From IMG/VR virus record IMGVR_UViG_3300005747_000223, positions 1 through 50,201 of that record: DNA of 50,201 bases, one strand, 5' to 3'. Within the stretch, counting starts at the first letter, position 1. Each line of letters starts with the position of its first letter. The DNA is from a virus. Of the stretch, positions 15,059 through 24,473 are shown one piece after another. A model generated the notes under the pieces. That model had not been told where the DNA came from, did no database searches, and saw nothing but the letters and a program-made list of their open reading frames with translations. Made by a program: the position numbers and the translations under genes.

Positions 15059-16888
15059 ATGAAATTAGAATATTTAAAACAAATTGCCAAATACAGTGAC
15101 TTTGAAAAAGAAAGCATAACTGATCAAACTATTATTTCTGCTCCAGGAAAAGTAAGAAAAGTTGGAAGTAAAAGTATTTCTTATACTGAAAGACATAGAG
15201 GTATTTGGTTTAGACCAGAATACGATTTGCATGAAATACAGATTGCTCAAGATACTGATGGTTATTTATTTAGAGCAATCAAAAAGAAAGTCAACCGATT
15301 TCTTACAGCTGGCTGGGAAATAGTCGGAGTAGATCCAGAAGTTGTATCTTATATTAAAAAAAGAATTGCTGAAATAGAATATGTATCTCAAACACCATGG
15401 AACTTACTATTAAGTAATACTGCATGCGATTTAATTAGATTCTCTAATTGCATGTGGGTTAAAGCAAGAAGCCTGGACTCTTCATCTGGTAAAAGAAGAA
15501 AGATTTTTGATAGTTTAGAAGTAGATCCAGTTGCCGGATACTTTATATTACCTTTTGAAACTTTAGCTTTTAAAACTAAAAGAAATGGCGAAATTAAAAA
15601 GATCAGGCAAAGAATGCCTAGTGGAGACGAAAGGTTTTTTAATCCCCAAGATGTTATCCACTTTTATGAGAATCGCAAACCTGGATTTGCGATGGGGACG
15701 CCAGAACTAACACCAGTACTTGATGATATATCTCTATTAAGAAGAATAGAAGAAAATGTAGAAGATTTAATTGAAAGCAATCTATATCCTTTATTTCATT
15801 ATACTGTAGGCTCTGACAACTTTCCTGAAAGATACTCTCCTGAAGGTTACAAAGAAACTGATATTGTAAAGAACACAATTGATTACATGCCAGCTGGTGG
15901 AATATATGTTTCAGATCATAGACACAAAATACAAGCGATTGGTTCGGAAGGTAGAGCTTTAAGAATAGAGGGTTATTTAGAATATTTTAAGAAAAGAGTA
16001 ATAGCTGGTTTAGGTTTGTCTTCAGTGGATATGGGTGAAGGCGACACTGCAAATAGAAGTACTGCTAATGCTTTATCTCAAAGTGCTATTCAAGATGTAG
16101 AAGCACTTCAACAAACTATGAAAAACTTTATTGAGTTTTTCGTATTTAATGAACTTTTATTAGAAGGTGGGTATGATCCTTTAGAAGCTAATAATAAAAT
16201 TGAAATTAAATTTGGTATTATTGATAGAGAGAATAGAAGTAAGCTAGAGAATCAAACTATTCAATTGTGGTTGAATAATTTACTTTCAGAAAATGAAGCA
16301 AGACAACGTTTAGGTTATGCGCCGAACGTAGATAAAGAAGATACTCATTTTAAATTGTATCAAGAACCATTGGCTTTATTAAAAGTAATGGGACCTTTCA
16401 ATGCTGCTTCAAAAGCTCTTTCAGAATCAAAAACTTCCTCTATAAGTGAAGAAGGGTTAAGCAGGGAAGAATCTAATGAAGCTAGAAGAAACGAAGCTAG
16501 AGGACAGAAGGGTTTAACTCAGGCTAAAGGGCCTGAAAATCTATCTAATAATATATCTAGACCAGCAAATCAAACTGGAGTTAGAAGTGCACCAAAGTTT
16601 TCAAGTGACATTTATTATCAGATAGCCAGCACTATAGAAGATATTGAAAGTTTTTTTAAAAATCGACTTGACAATAAAAATGAAAGTACCTTAGAATACA
16701 CTATGATAGCGCTTGAAAAAAATGAATTGATTTTTGATTTTATTGCGGAAGTAAAAAACATTTTAAAAAACTTGAAGTATAATAATAAAAATATTAATAT
16801 TGAAGATGTGCACACATCCAGTTATGCTGTTATATATGATTTCTGTGAAGAGTATAAAGCAAAATTAATTAATTCGGAGAAAAAATGA
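15059..16888 (+). CDS. Portal protein, 609 aa
   Basis: The portal forms the dodecameric DNA gate of the head. Typical features are an N-terminal block with AIKKKVNRFLTAGWEIVG, a clip/stem region with PQDVIHFYENRKPGFAMGTP, helices with LLRRIEENVEDLIESNLYP, and a core motif GLGLSSVDMGEGDTANRSTA followed by a long helix. C-terminal residues about 440-510 are a polar, Ser/Glu/Arg-rich linker, and a helical extension of about 90 aa follows that many portals lack. It ends in ATGA, overlapping the protease gene by 4 nt. Size (609 aa) is within range for large phages. Confidence 0.9.
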   Translation: MKLEYLKQIAKYSDFEKESITDQTIISAPGKVRKVGSKSISYTERHRGIWFRPEYDLHEIQIAQDTDGYLFRAIKKKVNRFLTAGWEIVGVDPEVVSYIKKRIAEIEYVSQTPWNLLLSNTACDLIRFSNCMWVKARSLDSSSGKRRKIFDSLEVDPVAGYFILPFETLAFKTKRNGEIKKIRQRMPSGDERFFNPQDVIHFYENRKPGFAMGTPELTPVLDDISLLRRIEENVEDLIESNLYPLFHYTVGSDNFPERYSPEGYKETDIVKNTIDYMPAGGIYVSDHRHKIQAIGSEGRALRIEGYLEYFKKRVIAGLGLSSVDMGEGDTANRSTANALSQSAIQDVEALQQTMKNFIEFFVFNELLLEGGYDPLEANNKIEIKFGIIDRENRSKLENQTIQLWLNNLLSENEARQRLGYAPNVDKEDTHFKLYQEPLALLKVMGPFNAASKALSESKTSSISEEGLSREESNEARRNEARGQKGLTQAKGPENLSNNISRPANQTGVRSAPKFSSDIYYQIASTIEDIESFFKNRLDNKNESTLEYTMIALEKNELIFDFIAEVKNILKNLKYNNKNINIEDVHTSSYAVIYDFCEEYKAKLINSEKK

Positions 16889-18687
16889 TTAAATTAATAG
16901 ACTATGTAAAAGTAATGCCAGACCCTAGTCTATACAAACTTTCGAAAAAAGAAAAGATTGAACTTATCGATTCTTCAATCAATCCTGTAAAGAATGGATT
17001 GATCATTACTTATGACTTAAGTCATTCGGCTAGAAGAATTAATAATAGAATTTATTCTATTAAAGGTCAACAAAATGGAATCAAATCATTGCTTACACCA
17101 TATGCGAAGCCCATTTTACAACATCACGATACCGGAAAAGATCCAATTGGTAGATTCGTTGGTGGAAAGTGGGAAGATCTTTCAAATGAAGCTATTAGGT
17201 TTTTTGATAACCTAGGGGCTTTTATGAAATTTAAGCAAGAAATGAATAGCGATGATCCAGAAAGAATGTATCAAGCATTAAAACGACACAATTTACTTAC
17301 TAATAAAAATTGGCCAGGTTTAGGAAGAATGAGAGCTACTGCTAAAATTACAGATAAAGAAGCAGTAGAAAAATTCTTAGATGGCAGATATATTACTTTT
17401 TCAGCAGGTTCAACTACAGATAAGCATGTTTGTTCAATTTGTAATTGCGATTGGGCAAAAGGTGATTTCTGCGAACATCGTCATGGAAAAATTTATGATA
17501 ACGAAACCTGCGTATTTTTTACTGGAGACTTTAGAGTGCTAGAAGGTTCAGTAGTCAATACTCCAGCTGATGATTTATCTCAAATACAATCTATGGAACT
17601 ATTGTCTGACAGCTCTAATGATCTTCCTACTTTAGGTGGAATTGAGCTTGACGATAGTTACATTTTTTTAAGTGATTCTACATTAAATTATAATATTCCA
17701 AATGAGGAGGTTTCAATGGAGAAAGATGAAACTTCTGTTAAAGAGGAAGTTTCTGAAGCTACCACTGAGCCTGAAGGTGAAGTAACTGTAGAAGATGAAG
17801 CTAAATCAGAAACAGAAGAAATTGAATTGTCTGATAAAGTAATGGAAAAGATTTTCAATTACATTAAAAACAAAATGAAGGAAGATGACAATGCCAAAGA
17901 AGAAAAAGAAGAAGCTCAATCCGAAAATCCTGGAGAAGTACTCGAAGCCAAAGATTCGCAAGTCGATGAAAAGCAAGAGTCACAAGGAAGCGATGGGGCC
18001 GAAGTATCGGGGGTACAAAGTGATGTACAAGATGAAAAAGAGAACAAAGAACAAGTAGGTGATTTTGACGGAGACATTAGTACTCTAGTCGATGATCTTA
18101 CTTTAGATTGGTATCTTTTAGATTCTGCTCTTGGTTTCGAGTTGGGTGATAAAGCCTTAACGACAGAACAAAGAAATGAATTGCCTGATTCTGCTTTCTG
18201 CGGTCCAGAACGCTCATTTCCAGTCAATGATTGTGCGCATGTAACTGCTGCTCGAAGATTGATTGGTAGAGCCAAATTGTCTGATTCTCAAAAAGCTAAA
18301 GTATTGGCTTGCGTTAATCGCAAAGCCAAGAGTATGTCTTGTGACAAAACTGCAGAAGATAAACTTGATGATCTTGCAATGAAGCTTGAAGCTGAAATTA
18401 AAGATTTAAAAGAAAAACTCAGTAATCTAGGTGATAGTAAAGAAGAAGTTGTAGTAGAAGAAAAGAAAGAATTAAAGATTGTTGAGAATCCTTCAGTTGG
18501 CACTTCAGACCAATCGAGTCCTACTGACAATAACAATATTAAACAACTTGGTTCTTACGAACAAAAGATTATTAAAGATTATAGTAAAATTTTAAATGAC
18601 GAGGGTGAAATCGCTGCAGAAAGCTTTTTCAACCGAAAGTCTAGATACCTTGCAAAAGGATTTCATCCAAAAAAATATATAAATTAA
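16885..18687 (+). CDS. Prohead maturation protease fused to scaffold-like domain, 600 aa
   Basis: Residues 1-235 fit a capsid maturation protease: PILQHHDTGKDPIGRF (76-91, candidate catalytic His) and YITFSAGSTTDKH (169-181, candidate Ser173), with a cysteine/histidine cluster C183, C186, C188, C196, H198 right after it that could bind zinc. Residues about 270-400 are acidic, Glu-rich and helical, as in scaffold proteins. Residues about 402-490 hold another conserved-looking module with LPDSAFCGPERSFPVND and RACVNRK-like CVNRKAKSMSCD. The C-terminus ends in a lysine-rich helix. It likely serves as scaffold during head assembly and then cleaves it. It overlaps the portal by 4 nt and precedes the capsid genes. 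Confidence 0.75.
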   Translation: MIKLIDYVKVMPDPSLYKLSKKEKIELIDSSINPVKNGLIITYDLSHSARRINNRIYSIKGQQNGIKSLLTPYAKPILQHHDTGKDPIGRFVGGKWEDLSNEAIRFFDNLGAFMKFKQEMNSDDPERMYQALKRHNLLTNKNWPGLGRMRATAKITDKEAVEKFLDGRYITFSAGSTTDKHVCSICNCDWAKGDFCEHRHGKIYDNETCVFFTGDFRVLEGSVVNTPADDLSQIQSMELLSDSSNDLPTLGGIELDDSYIFLSDSTLNYNIPNEEVSMEKDETSVKEEVSEATTEPEGEVTVEDEAKSETEEIELSDKVMEKIFNYIKNKMKEDDNAKEEKEEAQSENPGEVLEAKDSQVDEKQESQGSDGAEVSGVQSDVQDEKENKEQVGDFDGDISTLVDDLTLDWYLLDSALGFELGDKALTTEQRNELPDSAFCGPERSFPVNDCAHVTAARRLIGRAKLSDSQKAKVLACVNRKAKSMSCDKTAEDKLDDLAMKLEAEIKDLKEKLSNLGDSKEEVVVEEKKELKIVENPSVGTSDQSSPTDNNNIKQLGSYEQKIIKDYSKILNDEGEIAAESFFNRKSRYLAKGFHPKKYIN

Positions 18688-18699
18688 GGAGATTAAAAA

Positions 18700-20247
18700 A
18701 TGGCTATTAAAAGATTTAGTGGTTCATTCAGAACAAGAGATGATGTTTTCGATAACATTACCCCTAACAATATGGTTCAACCAAAAGTATCTCACCCTGC
18801 TGGCGAATGGAAGCCTGCTGCTTGGTTGCCTGTACAATGGAAAGGTGAAGCTTCAAAAGATTACTTTGTAATCTCATCAGGAAAAGTAGTATCACTTGAT
18901 GCTTCTGGACGTGTAGTTCCTTCTGGTATTAGAAAAAGACTTCCTACTGCTGCTGGAAGTGGTTTGTCTTTGACTGCAACCGCATCTGTGGCTACTGTAG
19001 CAACAATTTTAGGTGAAACAATTTTGACCTATACTAGCCTTGATGTAGCTGCAAAAACTGAAGATATTCGTACCGGTGTTGCTGTTACTGCAGCAGACAC
19101 AGTAACTATTCAAGAGTTTTGCGAAGCAGTTATTCAAAGAGGTTGGGTTGCAGAGTCAGATGTTGATTTAAGCAATGCAAATACAAATAGTTTTGGTGGT
19201 CAAGCTTTAAGTAATACTGCAAGTGGTTTTCTTTTCGATGTAGCTAGTACTCAAAAAGTTAGTGATATTATGTATCAAGCTCAGCAAGTCATTGAGCTGT
19301 TCTTGTCAAAGCCAGTTGGTATTTGCGCTTATGATGTTTATTCTTGGGCTGGAGATACTCCTGCTTCTTTGAAGTTCATCAACTACCAAAAGCAACACTT
19401 GATTCAGTTTATTACTGAAGCTCAAATGAAAATGCCTCAGATGGCATCTAAAACTCAACAAACTTCTGCAGCTTTGACTTCAGGTTTGACTGCATGGGCT
19501 GTACAATCTGGAACTGCAAATGGACAAAACATGCCTATGGGTAATGCTGCTTACATTTTAACTCGAAGTACTTTGAGAGATTTAGAAAGATACAATGTAT
19601 CAAGCGATGAAGTTCTTCATGTTTCTGCTTCTGCACCAGTAGTAGGTTTTTACTTAGGTAATGCTAGCGGTGGTACTGCAGACGCATTAGAAATTGTACC
19701 TGCAAATGGTGGATTGATTGCTTCTGAAGTGAATACTGCTGTAGTAGGTAATGCTGATATGGCAACTCTTGTTGTAAATAAAAAGAACAAGATTGCAGAT
19801 ATTGCAAAAGATGGAGATTACTTTGTAGATTACTCTAAAGGTATTGTTTTCGTTCATGCTAGTGACGGAGCAACTACTCCAATTACAAATTCAAGTACTG
19901 TTAAGTTCTATCAATACGGTGGAGCTTCTTCTGAAGATCATCAGCACATTTACTTTGTAGGAACTTGCAAGCCTGGAGATCATATTACTTGGGATTTTGA
20001 GTCTAACTTTATTGTTGATGCAAATCCTGCTTTTGGTACTACTTTGGGACGAGTTCTTGAAATTCAAGAGTTTCCTAAATCACTAATGGAAAGAACAACT
20101 ACAGCTTGGCAAGGTTCTTCTTTCGACGCATCTATGAGAATGCCAGGTACTGCTACTCAAGGTCTTCCAGACAATTTGACACTTGCTGGTCAGAATGACG
20201 AAGTTGTTGGTAACAGAATGGTTATTGCAAATATTAGAATTTTATAA
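18700..20247 (+). CDS. Capsid-adjacent structural protein, 515 aa
   Basis: A 515-aa protein, mostly beta-rich and Ala/Thr/Gly-rich, with a distinctive N-terminal block (QPKVSHPAGEWKPAAWLPV) and C-terminal EDHQHIYFVGTCKPGDH. It has a strong GGAG ribosome-binding site and lies between the protease/scaffold and the major capsid gene, a slot often used by decoration, vertex or minor capsid proteins. I cannot tell which of these it is. Codon use looks close to that of the major capsid gene, fitting high expression. Confidence 0.65.
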   Translation: MAIKRFSGSFRTRDDVFDNITPNNMVQPKVSHPAGEWKPAAWLPVQWKGEASKDYFVISSGKVVSLDASGRVVPSGIRKRLPTAAGSGLSLTATASVATVATILGETILTYTSLDVAAKTEDIRTGVAVTAADTVTIQEFCEAVIQRGWVAESDVDLSNANTNSFGGQALSNTASGFLFDVASTQKVSDIMYQAQQVIELFLSKPVGICAYDVYSWAGDTPASLKFINYQKQHLIQFITEAQMKMPQMASKTQQTSAALTSGLTAWAVQSGTANGQNMPMGNAAYILTRSTLRDLERYNVSSDEVLHVSASAPVVGFYLGNASGGTADALEIVPANGGLIASEVNTAVVGNADMATLVVNKKNKIADIAKDGDYFVDYSKGIVFVHASDGATTPITNSSTVKFYQYGGASSEDHQHIYFVGTCKPGDHITWDFESNFIVDANPAFGTTLGRVLEIQEFPKSLMERTTTAWQGSSFDASMRMPGTATQGLPDNLTLAGQNDEVVGNRMVIANIRIL

Positions 20248-20261
20248 TAAAGGAGTTCAAA

Positions 20262-21584
20262 ATGGAATTTAAACTATCAGACGGAAACGTTTTAGAGCTT
20301 CCAAGTAGCGAAAAAGCTGCGGCTAGATACTTGGCAGACATGATTGCAAATAATGGAAATCTTCCAGATAAGGAAGACAGAGTAAAATGGTCAACATTTG
20401 TTGAAACTATTTCACCTAAAAATACTGACTTGGTTCGTTCTTCAGAGATCACACCTTTGCTTCAGAAGTCTATGGAAATTTTGATCCGTGAGCCTGTCGA
20501 GCCACTTATGGTCATTACTTCTCTTTTCACTAGAGTTCAAGCTGAAGGTCTTTCTACTCAAGTTCTTGCTGGTGCAATTGGTGCAGTTTATGCACAAGAT
20601 GTACAAGAGCATGGTACTTATCCTGAAGTTAACTTCCAAATTGGTGGTGCAGTTTCTACAGCTTACATCGGAAAGGCAGGTATCGCTGCTTCGTTTACTG
20701 ACGAAGCGCTTCGTTACTCTACTTACGATATCATGGCTATGAATCTTCGACTTATGGGTAACGCTCTTGTTCGACACAAAGAACAAAAAGCAGTTGCTTT
20801 CCTTAAGTCTTTAGGTACATCACTTTTCGACAACAAGAATCCTACTCAATCTCTTTTTGGAGTTTGCACAGGTAGAAACGTTCAACTTGCTAAGAACGGC
20901 TCTATGACTATGGATGATCTTATGAGAGGTATGGCTCATATGGCTGAAGAAGGCTTTGCTGCCGATACTCTTCTTATGCATCCATTGTTCTATTACAACT
21001 TTGTTCAAGATCCAGTTCTTCGTGAAATGATGCTTGCTCATGGCGGTGGTGCTTACTTCAATCCTTACACTGGAAATCCTGGTCCTCAGCTTCCTTATCA
21101 GCAAGGTGCTATGGGTGCTATGGGTCCATCAAACGGACGTTCAATCGTTCCTGGTGGTCAAGCACGCGGTACCTATACTGGTAATACTCTTTCTGGAGAT
21201 CCAGCTACTGGTCTTGCTTCAAGATCTCAACAAGCTACTTCGGCTCCAAACTTGCCATCTTACTTCCCATTTGGATTTAGAGTGCTTGTTTCACCATTGT
21301 GTCCATTCGATCCAGAAAACATGTCAGGAGATATCTTCTTGCTTTCTTCTGGAAACATTGGATTCCACTTAGTAGACGAAGAGCCTACTACTGTGGAATG
21401 GAGAGATGAAAATACTGAAGTTGTTAAAGTTAAGATTCGTGAACGTTACGGTTTTGCTGTAGCTCATGAAGGTCAAGGTGTCGGCGTATTCAAGAATGTA
21501 TTTGCTAAGCAAAACTACTTTGATGGTCATGTACCTGCTCAGTCTCAGACAGTTGCTGAAATTGATCCTAACACTGCTATCTAA
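20262..21584 (+). CDS. Major capsid protein (HK97-type fold), 440 aa
   Basis: The shell protein of the head. The order after portal and protease, the size, and internal features fit an HK97-like capsid protein: a helical N-terminal arm, VEPLMVITSLFTRVQAEG before the core, an E-loop-like stretch, a spine helix (YDIMAMNLRLMGNALVRHKE) and the A-domain with PLFYYNFVQDPVLREMM. A Gly/Pro/Ser-rich loop lies at about 270-340. The end (ERYGFAVAHEGQGVGVFKNV) is typical of capsid C-terminal strands. Codons such as CTT, GTT, CGT, AAC and TTC are more frequent than in flanking genes, fitting heavy expression. AAGGAG lies before the ATG, and a strong terminator follows at 21615-21641. Confidence 0.9.
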   Translation: MEFKLSDGNVLELPSSEKAAARYLADMIANNGNLPDKEDRVKWSTFVETISPKNTDLVRSSEITPLLQKSMEILIREPVEPLMVITSLFTRVQAEGLSTQVLAGAIGAVYAQDVQEHGTYPEVNFQIGGAVSTAYIGKAGIAASFTDEALRYSTYDIMAMNLRLMGNALVRHKEQKAVAFLKSLGTSLFDNKNPTQSLFGVCTGRNVQLAKNGSMTMDDLMRGMAHMAEEGFAADTLLMHPLFYYNFVQDPVLREMMLAHGGGAYFNPYTGNPGPQLPYQQGAMGAMGPSNGRSIVPGGQARGTYTGNTLSGDPATGLASRSQQATSAPNLPSYFPFGFRVLVSPLCPFDPENMSGDIFLLSSGNIGFHLVDEEPTTVEWRDENTEVVKVKIRERYGFAVAHEGQGVGVFKNVFAKQNYFDGHVPAQSQTVAEIDPNTAI

Positions 21585-21614
21585 TCTTTAATTAATTAAA
21601 GTAAATCAAATTAC

Positions 21615-21641
21615 GGGGAGGGGGCAACTCCTCCCCTTTTT
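21615..21641 (+). terminator. Rho-independent terminator after the major capsid gene
   Basis: GGGGAGG (21615-21621) pairs with CCTCCCC (21630-21636), loop of 8 nt, followed by TTTTT. It lies about 30 nt after the capsid stop codon and would separate high capsid transcription from the tail operon. Confidence 0.85.
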
Positions 21642-21663
21642 ACTAAAACGAGTGAATACTTTC

Positions 21664-21873
21664 ATGGAAGAAAAAAGTTTATTAGAGCGATGGAAAACGA
21701 TTAAGAAAAAAGAAGAAAAAGATAATCCTTTTGGAAAATTTGTAGTAGACGAAGGTGAGTTTGTTACAATTACTCCAGGAGTGCAACAATTAAAAGTTGA
21801 AGAACTTTATGAAGAAGAAAAAGTAGAGGAACAAAATGGCAGCACCAACGATAAGCCTAATATATCCAAGTAA
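21664..21873 (+). CDS. Unrecognised small protein, 69 aa
   Basis: Product MEEKSLLERWKTIKKKEEKD..., charged and helical, with an acidic C-terminal half. The ATG at 21664 is used; a GTG at 21652 in the same frame would add MNTF and cannot be excluded. The ribosome-binding site is weak. It overlaps the next gene by 38 nt, which suggests coupling. It could be a small head or neck assembly factor; no family recognised. Confidence 0.5.
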   Translation: MEEKSLLERWKTIKKKEEKDNPFGKFVVDEGEFVTITPGVQQLKVEELYEEEKVEEQNGSTNDKPNISK

Positions 21874-22912
21874 CGAAGCAACAGCGGTTCCAGTAGGAGC
21901 TGATATTCAAATTACTTTTTCTTGTGGAGTTGATTTATCCACAGTTAAAAACAATGTAGTAGTTTATGGAAAAGATACTGATTTTATTTCAGGTCCTGGA
22001 ACTGCTACGTTTATCAATGAAGGCAAGAGTGCAGACTTTCTTAAATCGCCAGGTTTTAAAGGCGTTGTACCCTGCGATCACGAATTAGTTTATGTAGATT
22101 CAAATGGAGACAAAGTCAATGTTTCTTTGAACGATAGAGCTGCAGAAGAAGCTGGGCCGTATAAGCATAAATTAATTCTTTCTCCAAAAAGTATATTAGC
22201 ACCGAATGTGCTTTATACAGTTTATATTATTGGAGAAGATGAAGAAGGAACAGAAAAAGGAGTTTCTTCTAGAACAGTATATGAAGTAGATGATTCGAGT
22301 GCTACTTCTACTACTGGTGAAGTTTTTGTGTATGGCGGATTTACTGGCGAATCTGACGATACAATTAATATTAAAATAACTACAGCTGGAAATATTGGTA
22401 CAGCTAAATATAAGTGGTGGTACGCTTCTGAATTAGAATCAGAGGCAAGAGAAGGAAAAGTTACTAGTAGAAGATTCAGAAAGCTAGAAGACAATTTGCA
22501 AATTAGATTTTCTGGATCAGGTTTCATTTTAGACGACGCATACACTGTATCTTTAAATGATAGAGAGTTTCTAGATTCTTCTTACAGCTTTAGCTTTACT
22601 ACTTCTACTACTCAAATACAAGAAGTTCCTACTACTACTTCTACTACAGTTATTGGAACTGAAAATGATCCAATTGTAGGATATTTAAAAGTTGTAGAAA
22701 GTTCGCCAGAAGATGGCGATTCAAATTTGAGTTTTAAGAAAAAACAGATTATAATAGAGTTTGATAAAGAGTTAGATTCTAGTACAATTTCAGATGATAC
22801 TGTAACTATTCTTTCTTATCCAATTAGCGGCATTATTGACTCTACTGAAGATGAAGAAGAATTATTTAAAAAGCTTACCGTTAACGGCAAAAAGCTTATA
22901 ATTGATTTGTAG
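21836..22912 (+). CDS. Ig-like domain virion protein, 358 aa
   Basis: Residues 1-100 match a bacterial Ig-like (SbsA-type) domain: SLIYPSNEATAVPVGADIQI then TFSCGVDLSTVKNNVVVYG. A second partial copy at about 285-345 (VVESSPEDGDSNLSFKKK then IIIEFDKELDSSTISDDTV) repeats the pattern. A Thr/Ser-rich linker (TTTSTTQIQEVPTTTSTTV) divides them. Such domains often sit on virion surfaces or on neck/tail proteins and may bind cell-surface sugars. It lies between the capsid terminator and connector-like genes. AGAGG precedes the ATG at 21836. Confidence 0.7.
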   Translation: MAAPTISLIYPSNEATAVPVGADIQITFSCGVDLSTVKNNVVVYGKDTDFISGPGTATFINEGKSADFLKSPGFKGVVPCDHELVYVDSNGDKVNVSLNDRAAEEAGPYKHKLILSPKSILAPNVLYTVYIIGEDEEGTEKGVSSRTVYEVDDSSATSTTGEVFVYGGFTGESDDTINIKITTAGNIGTAKYKWWYASELESEAREGKVTSRRFRKLEDNLQIRFSGSGFILDDAYTVSLNDREFLDSSYSFSFTTSTTQIQEVPTTTSTTVIGTENDPIVGYLKVVESSPEDGDSNLSFKKKQIIIEFDKELDSSTISDDTVTILSYPISGIIDSTEDEEELFKKLTVNGKKLIIDL

Positions 22913-22920
22913 AGGCGCAT

Positions 22921-23907
22921 ATGGGTTACACAAGAGAAAAGGTTCCTTTAGGTAAAACTGTATCGCTTCGAGCAATATTCGTTGATGATACTGGTGAACC
23001 TATTGCTTTAGATAGTGTTACGGTGGAAGTAAGAGATCCTAATGGAAATCTAGTAACTACGCATACTTCTGCAACTACTATTACAGATGGATACTATGAA
23101 GTCCAAGAAACTATAAGCGCTTCAGCTACAAAAGGCACTTGGAAAGATACTTGGACAGGAGTAGTTGGAAGCGCAACTTTAACTGAAACTTTTAGTTTTA
23201 CAGTTGTAGAAACTGGAAAAGTTAGAACTCAAACTATTGATAAGAATAAGTTAATAGTAGTTTTACTTGATCCAACTATTGCAGATTCAGATGGTAGAAC
23301 TTTGAATGAAGAAATTCAAATTGCTTTCAGTACCAGATATGATCCTTACTATGCTTCTCCTGATTTAGTAAGAACTGAAGTAGGAACTTGGTTGGATTCT
23401 ATACCTAATGATACTTTAAGTCTTATGATACACTGGGCTTCAAAAGAAGCCGATCTAATAACTCCTAGAGGACCTAGAGGCTCTAATTACAATACTGCTA
23501 GAACTAAATTCGTTATCTTTGATGTAGCCTTAAGATGTTTAACCCTTCCTGTCGCTGGAGCTGGATCCGGCACTAAGCAGTTAGGTGATCTTATGATTAG
23601 AAAGAATCTTTCTTTTAAAGATGCTATAGAGGATATGAAGAAGAAAAGGGAAGAGTGGTTTAGAGTTGTTAATTCAAATGGAAGAATTAATCCTGGTCAA
23701 GGATTCGGACCTTCAGTTGCTATGAAAGGTCAATTCCATCCAGAAAACAAAAGGATGGGAAGACTATGGTGGCATCCTCTTGATTACCCTTATCCAATTC
23801 CTGCTGGAAATAATAAAATTAGAAAAAGTGGGCAGCGCAAGTTTAGAAAAGGTTATGCTGAAATAGTAGATGGAAGGATTTATCCTCCAGATGAGGAGCC
23901 AGATTAA
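22921..23907 (+). CDS. Ig-like/connector-like virion protein, 328 aa
   Basis: Residues 1-100 look like an Ig-type beta-sandwich (VSLRAIFVDDTGEPIALDSV, YYEVQETISASATKG). Residues about 115-235 are helical and could form a head-tail connector type module. The C-terminal part is basic with aromatic blocks (MGRLWWHPLDYPYPIP). It is placed between the capsid and neck genes, so a neck or connector role is likely but not proven. It starts 8 nt after the Ig-domain gene's stop and ends 2 nt before the next gene. Confidence 0.55.
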   Translation: MGYTREKVPLGKTVSLRAIFVDDTGEPIALDSVTVEVRDPNGNLVTTHTSATTITDGYYEVQETISASATKGTWKDTWTGVVGSATLTETFSFTVVETGKVRTQTIDKNKLIVVLLDPTIADSDGRTLNEEIQIAFSTRYDPYYASPDLVRTEVGTWLDSIPNDTLSLMIHWASKEADLITPRGPRGSNYNTARTKFVIFDVALRCLTLPVAGAGSGTKQLGDLMIRKNLSFKDAIEDMKKKREEWFRVVNSNGRINPGQGFGPSVAMKGQFHPENKRMGRLWWHPLDYPYPIPAGNNKIRKSGQRKFRKGYAEIVDGRIYPPDEEPD

Positions 23908-23909
23908 AG

Positions 23910-24473
23910 ATGGGATTTAAAAGAAAATTATTTAGCAATCAGACCCATAATAAAAAGTCCGGAAATGAGCTGGACTTAAGGTCGGAATTTGAAACTTTAA
24001 TTTATGGGGGATCAGGAGAGATCCCACATAAAAAGAGAGTTCTTATACGCAGATTCAGATTAGAAGATGGGGAAAAAGTATCTTGCGTTTGTTTAGAAAG
24101 CATAACAAGAGAAGGTGCGCCGGAATGCCAATATTGTCTTGGTGAAGGGTATTATTGGGATGAAGAGTTTTCTGATTGTTATTCTAGTTTTTTAGGAGCT
24201 GATTCTGGTCAAGGTAATAGAAAAAGAAACCTGAGTCCGGGGATCTTGAGAACAGATTACAAAATATTTTACTTTAGATATGATAAAGATATCAAATATA
24301 CTGATAAAATTGTTGAGTTAAAACTTGATACTGAAGGCTCACCAATAGTACCATATATTAGACAAGCAATATATAATCCGCAAACTATTGTAGAAAATAG
24401 ATCTGATTACGGAAAGCTAGAGTTTTTTAGTATATATTGTAGAGAGCAAGACGCAATTAGAGAAGACCCATGA
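23910..24473 (+). CDS. Neck/head-closure candidate with Cys cluster, 187 aa
   Basis: A 187-aa protein whose middle carries C59-V-C61, C73-x2-C76 and C90 (VSCVCLES, PECQYCLGEGYYWDEE), a likely metal-binding knuckle also seen in head-closure-type proteins of other large phages. The C-terminal half is beta-rich. Position after connector-like genes and before the tail-completion candidate fits a head-tail joining role. Its end overlaps the following gene by 4 nt (ATGA). Confidence 0.55.
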   Translation: MGFKRKLFSNQTHNKKSGNELDLRSEFETLIYGGSGEIPHKKRVLIRRFRLEDGEKVSCVCLESITREGAPECQYCLGEGYYWDEEFSDCYSSFLGADSGQGNRKRNLSPGILRTDYKIFYFRYDKDIKYTDKIVELKLDTEGSPIVPYIRQAIYNPQTIVENRSDYGKLEFFSIYCREQDAIREDP

